Shown: positions 7,994 to 16,343, counted from the stretch's first letter. The stretch is 47,855 nucleotides of DNA from Verrucomicrobiota bacterium (GCA_021772675.1 JAJFLO010000033.1:1-47855), one strand, 5' to 3'. The notes: generated by a model not told the origin, from the letters alone. Made by a program: numbers and translations.

Positions 7994-10923
7994 GATAGAA
8001 TTTTAATTTGTTTATTGCCGCAATCAAGGCAGACTTTCTGAGCCTTGATCAGGCGTTCGAAGATATTTTCACCACAGCCAATGGCTGCGGGAAGTTTAAA
8101 TTCGGCTGCGCGAATAGCCATATGAGACGCGATTCCGCCATATTGAGTGATAAGCCCTTTGATATTGTGACTAAAAATCCAGTCGAAACCGGGATCAGCT
8201 CGACTGATGACTATTATGCAGTCATTGATCTGTTTTTTTGAAAATCGCTTATTTTCATCGAGATAAAGGATAGAGCTTTGAATTTTCTTATTCGTAATAA
8301 AGTTCGGTTCACTATCCCGGACAATGAAGTAGTGAAGATCCCTATTTGATGAGATGAAACTTGGCAAATGAATGGCTCGACTTAAATGCAGTCGTTTTTT
8401 CATATGGTTGATTTCTCGTTTTAGATCGACTACAAAGGTTGATGGCAATGACTGAGAACTCCATTTTAATAGATTCTCGATTGAGATAAAAGCCATATCG
8501 TCACGGTCTATTTTAAAGTGTTCCCCAGCGACTTTGATACTATCTAGAATCAGGCTGAGGTTTTTCGTAAATTCAAATTTGGCAAATTCTCGCGCTACGA
8601 TTGAATCACAGATAAAGTCAATGAAGTTCTTCGCGGGAATTTCCAATTTTTGATCTTTGAGTTTTTGCTGTAGTAGTTTTTGGCGGTCAAGCAAATAGGA
8701 CCGCGGACAATTTTGAGACTGACTAAGGTCTATTTTGTTACTACCAAAATAGAGTTCGGGAGCTTCAGCATAACTCAGACTTGTGATGTCGTAGGTATCC
8801 GGGCGAAGATGGCCGTATTTTTCTACAATAGATTGATAACCGGAATGATTTTTTTTCAGACCGCCCAAATCCATAGAAACCTCTGTGGCGACTGTGGAGA
8901 TGGACGATAGGAAGTTATCTAAGTCATTTTCGGATGGGAAAAAATCATCGGCCATTGAGCGTAAAAAACTCATACTGATAAAGGCGTAACGTGCGAGTAT
9001 TGAGAAAGGGCGAGTTCCGTAGCGTTTCGTGTTCTCGATTAATTGCTGCAGCTCTTTAATGATATGTGTCGGGTTTTCACATTTGAGCGCTTTTTTCATA
9101 CGCTCTCTTTGTGAAATCATTTGGTCGAGTTCACTGAGCTGGGCTTGAATGGAGGTTTTTCGGTTGAGAATGCACTGACATGTCAAATGGCGTAGTTCGC
9201 GGCGTAATTCTTCGATTTCATCAGGCAGAAAGCCATTCTGCACGAGTTCTTCTAAGCGCTTTTCAAGGTCAAAAGAACTACAGGTCAAAGCGATGTTAAA
9301 TTCGATTTTATCGTGAAACTCCGGGTTGTCTCGCAATTTTTCACATTGATAACGGATCAGTTTTTCTGCAACCCGATCCGAGAGATTCTCTGGCAGAAAC
9401 GAAGTAAGACTAGCTCTGATATCTATATAGGGCTGGTGGCAAAGCGAGTAGAGCAAGGGTTCATTCGGGAGTTTTTTATAAGCACTCTTCTGTCTGGCTT
9501 TATTCCAGATATCATCAGTAATGATTTTTTTATAAAGAGAAAGAGCCAGAGAACCGGGATGAGTGCCGATGATTTCCGCAGGATTCCAGTCAGGCATATT
9601 TCCCAAAAGCAAACCGTCACCGAGCACAGGCTGTCTTCCTTGACTGAGCCATTCGCAGAAACTTTGAATATTTTGATGCTCTTTGAAAAAGTCGCAATCA
9701 TTAATTTTTTGATTCGCGCAGGCAACTAAAGGTCGAACTTGAAAAATGAAAATCTGTCCTTTTTTACTGACGGCAAATTCAATATCCAAGCTGTCGTAAT
9801 TCAGCAATGTTTCGATTTCCTTTACAGCTTCTAGAAATGGAGCTGTCCAAAAATAGTCAAAAGGACCTTGGAAGTCGCGCCGCAGGATCATTTTTTCGTG
9901 ACTTTTACTTTCACCTGAAGTAATACCATCAGTAGTATCACCAAATTCGTAATTGATGACGTAATAGGGAGCATTGTGATTGATGTCACGAGTAAATGTG
10001 ACGCCTGAAAGAGCGATATTCTCAACTTGTGGTTGAATGAGCACTTCGTTGCTGGAGCATTCATCCCCATAACTACAAATTACGTCATTCACTGCTTGCT
10101 CTATCGCACAAGAGTCCCCTCGAGAAATATTGAGAATACTGGTATAATGACCGGCAGCAGAGCTTTCCCAGCCGTCTTCATTGACAGAGCTGCTGCGGAC
10201 AATGATTTGTTGAGACTCAAAGGTTTGCTGTACTTGATCAATAATTTCCTTTTGCGCCGTCTTCCAACGGTTAGTCGAGAAACTGATTTGGGACAAAATC
10301 ATTGACCGTTTCAATAAAGGTTTCAGCCGTTGAAGTGTTTGAGCTTTACTGCCCAGTATAAATTGAGTGAGTTCAAATGGCGAGTTCAAGCTGACTGCCT
10401 GGTCGTCAAGGTCTATTTTTTCGCAGAGTTCTTTTATGTGAATAAGTGCTTCGGAGAGAGTCTTTGTTGGAAACTTCTCAACGGCATCCTGGAAAAATGA
10501 CCAGCGTTGGGCCTCAATGTAGGCTAGGATAGGATCTTGTTCGCTTTCGTTTCGGTATCCGAAACGCAAGCTTTCTCTGCCAGAAAGCAGCTTCTCGAGG
10601 GCGCTTTGTCGGAAAACCGTCTCGCCGGAGAAAATGATAAAAGCTGTATCAGATTCATCTTGAATGACTTCGAAAACTTTTCCCAGCGAGCTTTGTTCCC
10701 AGTTCAGCAGATAGTAGAATTTATATTGAGGGTATTTAGCGATTAATTTTTCTATGTGGTAACCACAAACAAAAATGATTTCGTCAATTCCACAAGATTT
10801 GAGGGCTCGGATATTCCATTCTACAGCTTTGTGCCCATTGATTTGAGATAAACTGTAAGGATAGCTCTCATTTGGGTCGAGTTTGCGAACACCACGACCA
10901 TAATCCAGAATAATTGCTTTCAT
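7990..10923 (-). CDS. Nucleotidyltransferase-like/PEP-synthase-like fusion, Cj1418-like L-glutamine kinase
   Basis: About 977 residues. Residues 1-130 resemble a sugar-nucleotidyltransferase fold (MKAIILDYGRGVRKLDP, GIDEIIFVCGY), but the GxGxR loop is altered and the usual downstream Pro-Lys is missing. From about residue 240 an ATP-grasp PPDK-type domain begins (IVRSSSVNEDGWESSAAGHY). The C-terminus carries the phosphohistidine swivel motif YGGIASHMAIRAAEFKLPA. This matches the PEP-synthase-like L-glutamine kinase Cj1418, which makes glutamine phosphate with ATP. I chose ATG 10923, directly after the previous stop (TAAaATG); a frame-open extension to 11037 overlaps the upstream gene and looks spurious. 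The stop overlaps the next ATG. Confidence 0.8.
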   Translation of the reverse strand: MKAIILDYGRGVRKLDPNESYPYSLSQINGHKAVEWNIRALKSCGIDEIIFVCGYHIEKLIAKYPQYKFYYLLNWEQSSLGKVFEVIQDESDTAFIIFSGETVFRQSALEKLLSGRESLRFGYRNESEQDPILAYIEAQRWSFFQDAVEKFPTKTLSEALIHIKELCEKIDLDDQAVSLNSPFELTQFILGSKAQTLQRLKPLLKRSMILSQISFSTNRWKTAQKEIIDQVQQTFESQQIIVRSSSVNEDGWESSAAGHYTSILNISRGDSCAIEQAVNDVICSYGDECSSNEVLIQPQVENIALSGVTFTRDINHNAPYYVINYEFGDTTDGITSGESKSHEKMILRRDFQGPFDYFWTAPFLEAVKEIETLLNYDSLDIEFAVSKKGQIFIFQVRPLVACANQKINDCDFFKEHQNIQSFCEWLSQGRQPVLGDGLLLGNMPDWNPAEIIGTHPGSLALSLYKKIITDDIWNKARQKSAYKKLPNEPLLYSLCHQPYIDIRASLTSFLPENLSDRVAEKLIRYQCEKLRDNPEFHDKIEFNIALTCSSFDLEKRLEELVQNGFLPDEIEELRRELRHLTCQCILNRKTSIQAQLSELDQMISQRERMKKALKCENPTHIIKELQQLIENTKRYGTRPFSILARYAFISMSFLRSMADDFFPSENDLDNFLSSISTVATEVSMDLGGLKKNHSGYQSIVEKYGHLRPDTYDITSLSYAEAPELYFGSNKIDLSQSQNCPRSYLLDRQKLLQQKLKDQKLEIPAKNFIDFICDSIVAREFAKFEFTKNLSLILDSIKVAGEHFKIDRDDMAFISIENLLKWSSQSLPSTFVVDLKREINHMKKRLHLSRAIHLPSFISSNRDLHYFIVRDSEPNFITNKKIQSSILYLDENKRFSKKQINDCIIVISRADPGFDWIFSHNIKGLITQYGGIASHMAIRAAEFKLPAAIGCGENIFERLIKAQKVCLDCGNKQIKILS

Positions 10924-10924
10924 T

Positions 10925-11647
10925 TTAAATAACCTCGTGGTTGCCCAAAATAGCAACGTGTTTGAGAACAGGATGAATGATAAAATATGTTTCAGCCTCG
11001 GAACTGTCGTTTTGAGATTGACAGAGAATTGTTCCACTTTCAGAAAAGTCGGTGATAATTTCCATCAAAAGTGAAGCGCGAATCAAAGGATCATATATCA
11101 GGTCAATCAATTCACGTTGGACTGGGATGGAGAAATTTTTCATGCGAATTAAGGGACCTGTATCAATTTGTTCATCAAAAAAGAAAGCACTTGCACTGAT
11201 TTTATTTTCTTTGAGCATGCTGTAATAGGCCGTAGTGCTGCCGCGAAACGCGGGAATCCGGCCAGGATGAATATGAAGAATTTTTTTCCCCAGCTGCAAA
11301 ATTTCCTTTTTGAGGATAATACCGCCGACACCTCCGTAAATGACATGGGAGCAATCAAGAGATTTGAGGACGTTGATAACGATAGAATCGTTAGGGTCAA
11401 GACTGGATAGGAGGCTATATGAAATGTTGTTATCATCTAGTGTTTTTTTAAGCCCTTCATTGGGATTAAAACTTAGCCCCTCGTAGCTGTAATGATTGGC
11501 CAGCTGACTCTGACTAGGTTTATCACGATCATTTTTTTCTAAAATGATAAATTTTTCAGCAATAAGGTCCCGTGAAATAAGGATTTGCAGATAAGCTCGA
11601 GAACGAGCACAATCCGCAAGAAGCATACAAAGGTTTTTAAGAATCAT
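10925..11647 (-). CDS. Formyltransferase-family protein inside the phosphoramidate operon
   Basis: A 240-residue protein with a formyltransferase (PF00551-type) core: ILHIHPGRIPAFRGST at about residues 122-137 and EQIDTGPLI about 30 residues later. Family enzymes use an Asn-His-Asp triad with 10-formyltetrahydrofolate. Here His and Asp are present, but the Asn position reads His (HIHPG rather than NxHP), so activity may be altered. The start overlaps the previous stop by 4 bases, and the stop is one base from the next ATG, so it is firmly within the operon. A formylated sugar or phosphoramidate is a possible product. The C. jejuni cluster has no such gene as far as I recall. Confidence 0.7.
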   Translation of the reverse strand: MILKNLCMLLADCARSRAYLQILISRDLIAEKFIILEKNDRDKPSQSQLANHYSYEGLSFNPNEGLKKTLDDNNISYSLLSSLDPNDSIVINVLKSLDCSHVIYGGVGGIILKKEILQLGKKILHIHPGRIPAFRGSTTAYYSMLKENKISASAFFFDEQIDTGPLIRMKNFSIPVQRELIDLIYDPLIRASLLMEIITDFSESGTILCQSQNDSSEAETYFIIHPVLKHVAILGNHEVI

Positions 11648-12249
11648 AGAGCAATTCTTCTGGAATGTACTAATTTCTTCACGAGTTCACTTTCATGAGT
11701 TAAACTCACTTGGCAAAGATAAATAAAGGCAGTACTAAGAGCGTTTTGTTGTGAAAGTTCAAAGCTGAGCAGATCTCCCAGTTTTAACGCTGTATTAAAG
11801 AATTTTAGATTGTATTTTTCCTCATAGATTTCCAGACAGGCGCGGTGAAGCATGAGATAAAGGTATAATTTTTTTTTATCTCCTTTTCCCTTAATAATCT
11901 TCTCATTATAAAATGGCTGCAAAAATTTCTTAACTTCGTAGCGCTTGAGAAATGGCTGCAACATTCGTATTGCTTCTTCCGCTTGATTCCTAAGTAAGAA
12001 TTCAATACCGTTTTTAAGAAAAACTTGAGTGCTGATAGGAAAATATTCGTCTTTATCTGTTTTCGAAGGCAAGATTCCCTTCAATTGGTCATACCATTCA
12101 AATAAATTAAGATGAATCAGTTTTCCTCCTGGCCGACTTTCGAAGTAACCCCGCAAAAGATCAGTCCCTTCATACGGGGTGTACATATAATGATAGGTTT
12201 CTTCTATGAAGTCGTATTGAGAGTAGGGATAGGGGGAATCTTTGGACAT
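11644..12249 (-). CDS. Unknown 201-residue operon protein
   Basis: A protein I do not recognise. The first 60 residues are aromatic-rich (YPYSQYDFIEETYHYMYTPY) and include YFESRPGGKLIH. The rest appears alpha-helical, perhaps TPR-like (residues about 75-200, Leu/Ala-rich), with a basic KGKGDKKK segment. No signal peptide or membrane helix. It overlaps the formyltransferase-like gene by 4 bases and lies 11 bases downstream of the kinase gene, so it is translated with them. An accessory or acceptor-binding role in phosphoramidate transfer is possible but not shown. Confidence 0.65.
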   Translation of the reverse strand: MSKDSPYPYSQYDFIEETYHYMYTPYEGTDLLRGYFESRPGGKLIHLNLFEWYDQLKGILPSKTDKDEYFPISTQVFLKNGIEFLLRNQAEEAIRMLQPFLKRYEVKKFLQPFYNEKIIKGKGDKKKLYLYLMLHRACLEIYEEKYNLKFFNTALKLGDLLSFELSQQNALSTAFIYLCQVSLTHESELVKKLVHSRRIAL

Positions 12250-12260
12250 GGAGAACCAGG

Positions 12261-12782
12261 TTAAAGTAACGCTTTCTTTAGTTGGGAAATGAGAGCTGAA
12301 ATATTCGTGTCTACGTAGTTTTCGAGTACTATATCAGGACTTTGAGGCTCGTCCGCTGGGAGGTCCAGACCGGGAATATTCGAAATTTCACTGCGATCAA
12401 AGCGTTGATATAGTTTTTTCTGTTGATCGCGACTACGACGAGTTTCTTCATCCGAGCGTAGATAAATTTCAAAATAGCTCTCCAGAGTCTGACGATGTTT
12501 TTCTTGAACGAATTTAAATAACGTGTTGGCTGCTACAATGATTGTATGCCCTTGGGACTGAAGTAAAGAAGCAAGGCGACCAATACGCAAAGCATTTTCA
12601 ATTCTTTGCTCAAGAGCATAATGGCTATTTTCAATGGAAAGAACCTTGCGAAAAGCATCGCCATCCAGAAGGATGACAGATTTTTGCTGTTGTTGAAATT
12701 CTTTGATCAAAGATTCGGCAAGAAGAGTTTTTCCTGAGTTGGGCAGCCCGATAATCCAGATGATTCGATTGCTTTGGCTCAT
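12261..12782 (-). CDS. APS-kinase-like P-loop kinase, Cj1415-like
   Basis: A 173-residue P-loop kinase of the adenylylsulfate-kinase family. It has Walker A IGLPNSGKT at residues about 11-19, LLDGDAFRKVL and the conserved NALRIGRLASLLQSQGH helix. In the C. jejuni pathway the homologous Cj1415 phosphorylates the 3'-hydroxyl of cytidine diphosphoramidate. No ATP-sulfurylase or sulfate-reduction gene accompanies it, and it is flanked by phosphoramidate genes, so the Cj1415 role is much more likely than sulfate activation. Only one base separates it from the upstream gene. Cytosolic. Confidence 0.8.
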   Translation of the reverse strand: MSQSNRIIWIIGLPNSGKTLLAESLIKEFQQQQKSVILLDGDAFRKVLSIENSHYALEQRIENALRIGRLASLLQSQGHTIIVAANTLFKFVQEKHRQTLESYFEIYLRSDEETRRSRDQQKKLYQRFDRSEISNIPGLDLPADEPQSPDIVLENYVDTNISALISQLKKALL

Positions 12783-12783
12783 T

Positions 12784-13749
12784 TTAAAGTTTCAGCCCGG
12801 AAATAAAGTCTTCAAATTCTTGCCACTGGCAATAGGACTTGTTTTTGTTAGCAAGCAAAGTTTTAGTCAGTTCTGGATATTTTGTATGTAAAAGTGAACG
12901 CATGTATCGATCTCTTTCAATAAACTCAACACAGCGTTGTTCACCACCAAATATTCCTTCGAAATAGATTTTTCCTTCATCTCTTTCGGGTCTCGGGTTT
13001 GCACGGATATAGATCGTATGAGATGAACGTCGGTAATGCTCCAAAAATTCCTCAAGACCAATAAAGCATACACTTTTTCCGGTTCCTATGGTGGAGTCCC
13101 GGGATTCTTTGGGACTTAGCGAATAGTCAAAAAGCCCTAGTTGCGAATTGTTGGCAAGATTAAAAAAGTCTTCCCCGGAACGCAGAGCGTATAGCAGAGT
13201 GACACCTTTGGCAAAAAAAACTTGCGATCCTTCGTGAATTAGACTGGTTTCCGCACTTGTGTGTACAGAGTATTTGCTGTGCATGAGACATGCCATTTCG
13301 TTGAAAAAAGATGAGATGTCAAAGCCATACCATTGGACTTCTTCTAGATTGGTTTCTTCCACGCAGGTTGATAAGTTTCGAAGCAGTTCTCGACAGAATT
13401 GAATGCCTTCGATACAGCCAAACAATGTCTGACCATATTCAAAAAAAGATTTGTTTTTAAAGAGTGAAAGTGCTGTGAGCTTATTTAGATTCGATGAAAA
13501 ATCATCGGCATGATAAATACCTTTTTTATAAAGCAGCTCAACTTCTTTGAGATCCCCTTTTTCGAGCAGTCGAAGCATTTGCAGATAGGTGAAAATATCA
13601 TGGGAATAACGGGCATGCATGAGCCAGTCGTAAGCTTGGGATTTAGTGCGAAAATCGTAGACTTCTTTGCTATTGGCGTCTTGAGAGATCTCTCCGAATT
13701 CAAGATAAGAAAAGGTCTTGCCTTCTGTTTCAGAAAAGTTAGTATTCAT
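12784..13749 (-). CDS. Unknown 321-residue operon protein, possible methyltransferase fold
   Basis: I do not recognise this protein with confidence. The first 130 residues are charged and helical. The middle holds QWYGFDISSFFNEMA, HEGSQVFFAKGVTLLYALRSG and LGLFDYSLS, an order loosely like a class I SAM methyltransferase without a clear glycine loop. TIYIRANPRPERDEGKI and a charged end follow. Its ATG overlaps the stop of the preceding 29-codon ORF (ATGA) and its stop lies one base from the kinase start. A position-specific role such as methylating or transferring the phosphoramidate is attractive because the pathway needs one, but this is speculation. Confidence 0.65.
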   Translation of the reverse strand: MNTNFSETEGKTFSYLEFGEISQDANSKEVYDFRTKSQAYDWLMHARYSHDIFTYLQMLRLLEKGDLKEVELLYKKGIYHADDFSSNLNKLTALSLFKNKSFFEYGQTLFGCIEGIQFCRELLRNLSTCVEETNLEEVQWYGFDISSFFNEMACLMHSKYSVHTSAETSLIHEGSQVFFAKGVTLLYALRSGEDFFNLANNSQLGLFDYSLSPKESRDSTIGTGKSVCFIGLEEFLEHYRRSSHTIYIRANPRPERDEGKIYFEGIFGGEQRCVEFIERDRYMRSLLHTKYPELTKTLLANKNKSYCQWQEFEDFISGLKL

Positions 13750-13835
13750 AATTTTTTCACCCGCCAGAATTCCATAACGACTTGACGATTAGGCAGGCTG
13801 CGTACTCCCGCGACGAAACCAGATAAATTAATCAT
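13746..13835 (-). CDS. 29-codon ORF coupled at both ends by ATGA overlaps
   Basis: A small frame encoding MINLSGFVAGVRSLPNRQVV followed by MEFWRVKKL. Its ATG (13835-13833) overlaps the stop of the cytidylyltransferase gene as ATGA, and its own TGA overlaps the ATG of the 321-residue gene in the same way. The arrangement keeps translation continuous through the operon. The sequence looks like the last strand of a Rossmann-type enzyme (GFxxVRS then VVMEFWRVKK), so it may be the relic of a deleted gene, for example a methyltransferase, rather than a functional peptide. Chance is possible at this size. Confidence 0.45.
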   Translation of the reverse strand: MINLSGFVAGVRSLPNRQVVMEFWRVKKL

Positions 13836-14629
13836 GCCGGAGATTGCCTGACAGCGCGATCTATTGTGAGTGTACCTTGTGAAATGTTTAGAAAAGATTC
13901 AGCTAAAGCTTTATCTTTCAGTGAGTCAATTTCAAGCCACTGCCCGTTAATTTTGTGAGCTTTTAGCGTGTGACCTTGAGTAATCATTTCCTGTAATAAA
14001 TCGGTCATGTAGAGGTTATCGAATTTTTCCGAATCAAGGGCTCCTTCCAGTTTGCGATAGGTTAGTATGAGGTTTTTTAATCCTTGGTTTTTGAAACGCA
14101 TAAGGCCAATGTATTGAGCTTGAATATCACTGAAGTCCTGACTTTTTTGTCCTATTTCGGCAAGATTATCACAGGAGTTAAAACGTAGGCTTTCTAGATC
14201 ACCCAACGGATTGTCAGTGCGCTGTTCCCAGTAAGGCAAAAAATCTAGGTCTACAGTGACAATAGCTTCATTCTCTATGGTGAGGATTTCTTCCAGGACA
14301 TTTTTCTGATACAGGATATCGCCATAAGAAATAATGACATCATTCCCGAAATCTTCAGCAGTACGCCAAAGGCTATAGACCATATTGGTTTCTGCGAAGC
14401 GCGAATTGTAAACCTGCTTAGCGTTAGCGATTACATTATCAGCACAATAACCTGTAACAACAATAATATTATTGATTCCGCAGCTTTGAGCTGTGTGAAT
14501 CTGCCAATCGATAATAGTTTTACCGGCAACGGGAACCATGCCTTTGGGACGATCATTGGTAATTGGTTTAAGGCGGCTTCCCTGACCTGCAGAAAGGATA
14601 ATAAAAGTCGGAAGCTTATTCTTGATCAT
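13832..14629 (-). CDS. Nucleotidyltransferase, Cj1416-like CTP:phosphoglutamine cytidylyltransferase
   Basis: A 265-residue protein with the complete sugar-nucleotidyltransferase signature at its start (ILSAGQGSRLKPITNDRPKG, then MVPVAGKTIIDWQI), IIVVTGYCAD and DVIISYGDILY near residue 100. The family includes the glucose-1-phosphate and choline-phosphate transferases. In an operon with Cj1415-, Cj1417- and Cj1418-like enzymes it most likely joins CTP and L-glutamine phosphate to CDP-L-glutamine, as Cj1416 does. It is the first gene of the coupled operon; about 116 bases separate it from the gene upstream, so a promoter could lie there. No strong Shine-Dalgarno is visible. Confidence 0.8.
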   Translation of the reverse strand: MIKNKLPTFIILSAGQGSRLKPITNDRPKGMVPVAGKTIIDWQIHTAQSCGINNIIVVTGYCADNVIANAKQVYNSRFAETNMVYSLWRTAEDFGNDVIISYGDILYQKNVLEEILTIENEAIVTVDLDFLPYWEQRTDNPLGDLESLRFNSCDNLAEIGQKSQDFSDIQAQYIGLMRFKNQGLKNLILTYRKLEGALDSEKFDNLYMTDLLQEMITQGHTLKAHKINGQWLEIDSLKDKALAESFLNISQGTLTIDRAVRQSPA

Positions 14630-14658
14630 AAGTGTTTTGGATAGAACCCATTTGAAAG

Positions 14659-14687
14659 GCTATCGCACCCCCATAGGGAGCGATGGC
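14659..14687. repeat. Intergenic 12-bp hairpin upstream of the phosphoramidate operon
   Basis: GCTATCGC-A-CCC pairs with GGG-A-GCGATGGC around a CCATA loop: 11 of 12 positions pair, one of them as a T-G wobble, with one A-A mismatch. On the minus strand it lies after the stop at 14746 and before the start at 14629. There is no T-run, so it may be an attenuator, a weak terminator or a repeat. Confidence 0.45.
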
Positions 14688-14745
14688 AAGGACTAATTTT
14701 ATTGGTGATTTATTAATTATAGTAGTATGACATGAATGAGGGATT

Positions 14746-16275
14746 TTATGTATTTTCCCTATGGATAATTTCAATGAACTTTTCCATATGTTTCTGAGTA
14801 AATTGATCGAGTTTTTCAGAATATATGTTTTTCGCATTATAATCGTTTTCAGGGTAAAGGTCCCCGACATTAATGGAAAGATCATTGGTATGCAGTAATG
14901 CGGTATAGGCCCGCGCTTTATTAATTGCTTCAGTTGTCAGTTCGGGAAGTTCATCAATCCTGACCAGTAAATTTTCATAAATTGCTCTTGATCCTGAATC
15001 TACCGTAAAACCCAAACTTGCATGAACACCTTTACCAAATACAATACAGTTTTTACCAAACGATGGGAGTTCATAAGCGACTGACCCTCCTAACGTCACA
15101 CCACAAGTTAACATTGGCAGTAAATCAAATGTTGTAATGTCCAGTGTATCAATCAATCTTATATTGTCAGAAGGCTTTTCTTTCATTAACGTTTTCAGAT
15201 ACTTGATAGAATTAAATTCAGGGTGAATTTTGTCTTCGATTATTTCTACCGGGTGGAGTTTAAAAACCCATACGAACTCCTTATTGTTGATCGCTTTGTC
15301 ATACGTCATGTCTAACCATTGCTCAAAGCAATTCAATTTAACATCTCCAAACGTAATAGAATTATCCCAACACATATGAGTAAATACGGCAACGACATTT
15401 TTGTTTTCAGGTATATTCAGTTGTTTTCTTAAATCCTTTTCATTTATCTTTTTCTTACTGAATCGTTTATCAAGAAGTGATTTTCCTTTTTCGATTAAAA
15501 GGGAATTCTCTGATAAATTCTCAAGGACCTCACGTGTCCGTTTCATTCCTGGAAATGTGGGATAGCGGAATCGAAATTCATAACTATCCGAATGAATTCT
15601 GGGGACAATTTCATAATAATGATTCGGTGGATGATTTAATTCTGTATTAAGATCACAATTAAACACTTTTTTGTTCATCTTGAAAGCAACATCAGTCCAA
15701 CAACCCCAGAGACTTTTCCCGGGATCATTGATCATTATCATATCATAATCAATCAACAATTTCTCTGCACTGACAACATGGATGATGGTACTTTTTAGAA
15801 ATTCATATGCTGCGGTTTCCTGCTTAATTAAAAGCGAATCTACCCGACCCAACTTAAATGAATACTGAAACGAATCATAAGCATATTTGCCGACATGAAT
15901 ATTATGGTATTTGAAGTTAAAATAATCATCCTGAGTCATATGATCACCCAAATTTTCCATAATTTCATCAACCGATTCCAAATCCTCATTTGTTATTAAA
16001 GAATTCTGGTCAATTAGCCGATCGCAAAACTGATTTAGCCGGTTGCTGACTTTCAATGTACAGGAATCACATCGCCTGCGCCAATTAACTTTATCGTTTA
16101 TGCCATAGCTCCCACACCCTTGAAAATCACACGCTTTAACGGCTTTATTGCAAATCAAACCATCAATTTCATACCCCTCATGCTGTCTCATAAAATGAGA
16201 ATTAATTTCATATATGCTAAAATGTACATTTAATACAAAACCGCTGTTGACAACCAATAGACGCTTATTATTCAT
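14746..16275 (-). CDS. Surface-polysaccharide biosynthesis protein with N-terminal cysteine cluster
   Basis: A 509-residue cytosolic protein. Cysteines at 42, 49, 54, 69 and 72 (ICNKAVKACDFQGCG and RRRCDSC) form a likely metal site of a kind seen in large capsule and surface-glycan transferase-like proteins. The C-terminal half has GT-B-like features: NVVAVFTHMCWDN, VWVFKLHPVE and TCGVTLGGSVAYELPSFGKN, the last resembling the nucleotide-sugar or acceptor loop of capsule and CDP-glycerol-type transferases. It lies between the phosphoramidate operon and other transferases. It could transfer a sugar or perhaps the phosphoramidate group; the donor is unknown. Confidence 0.6.
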   Translation of the reverse strand: MNNKRLLVVNSGFVLNVHFSIYEINSHFMRQHEGYEIDGLICNKAVKACDFQGCGSYGINDKVNWRRRCDSCTLKVSNRLNQFCDRLIDQNSLITNEDLESVDEIMENLGDHMTQDDYFNFKYHNIHVGKYAYDSFQYSFKLGRVDSLLIKQETAAYEFLKSTIIHVVSAEKLLIDYDMIMINDPGKSLWGCWTDVAFKMNKKVFNCDLNTELNHPPNHYYEIVPRIHSDSYEFRFRYPTFPGMKRTREVLENLSENSLLIEKGKSLLDKRFSKKKINEKDLRKQLNIPENKNVVAVFTHMCWDNSITFGDVKLNCFEQWLDMTYDKAINNKEFVWVFKLHPVEIIEDKIHPEFNSIKYLKTLMKEKPSDNIRLIDTLDITTFDLLPMLTCGVTLGGSVAYELPSFGKNCIVFGKGVHASLGFTVDSGSRAIYENLLVRIDELPELTTEAINKARAYTALLHTNDLSINVGDLYPENDYNAKNIYSEKLDQFTQKHMEKFIEIIHRENT

Positions 16276-16343
16276 AATATTAATAGGTTAATTTTTTATA
16301 GGTATTTGGAGATGCGTGATCATGGGTAAGTTGTACCTTCGAG

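Noticed and set aside
10924-11037. Longer start of the glutamine kinase gene
   Set aside because: It overlaps the formyltransferase-like gene by over 100 bases, and the 10923 ATG fits the operon's spacing and domain start.
12261-12782. APS kinase for sulfate assimilation
   Set aside because: No sulfurylase or reductase genes nearby and full phosphoramidate context, so the Cj1415-like role is preferred.
14616-14885. 89-codon minus-strand frame overlapping the 3' end of the Cys-cluster gene
   Set aside because: It mostly shadows the real gene in another frame and has no supporting motif.
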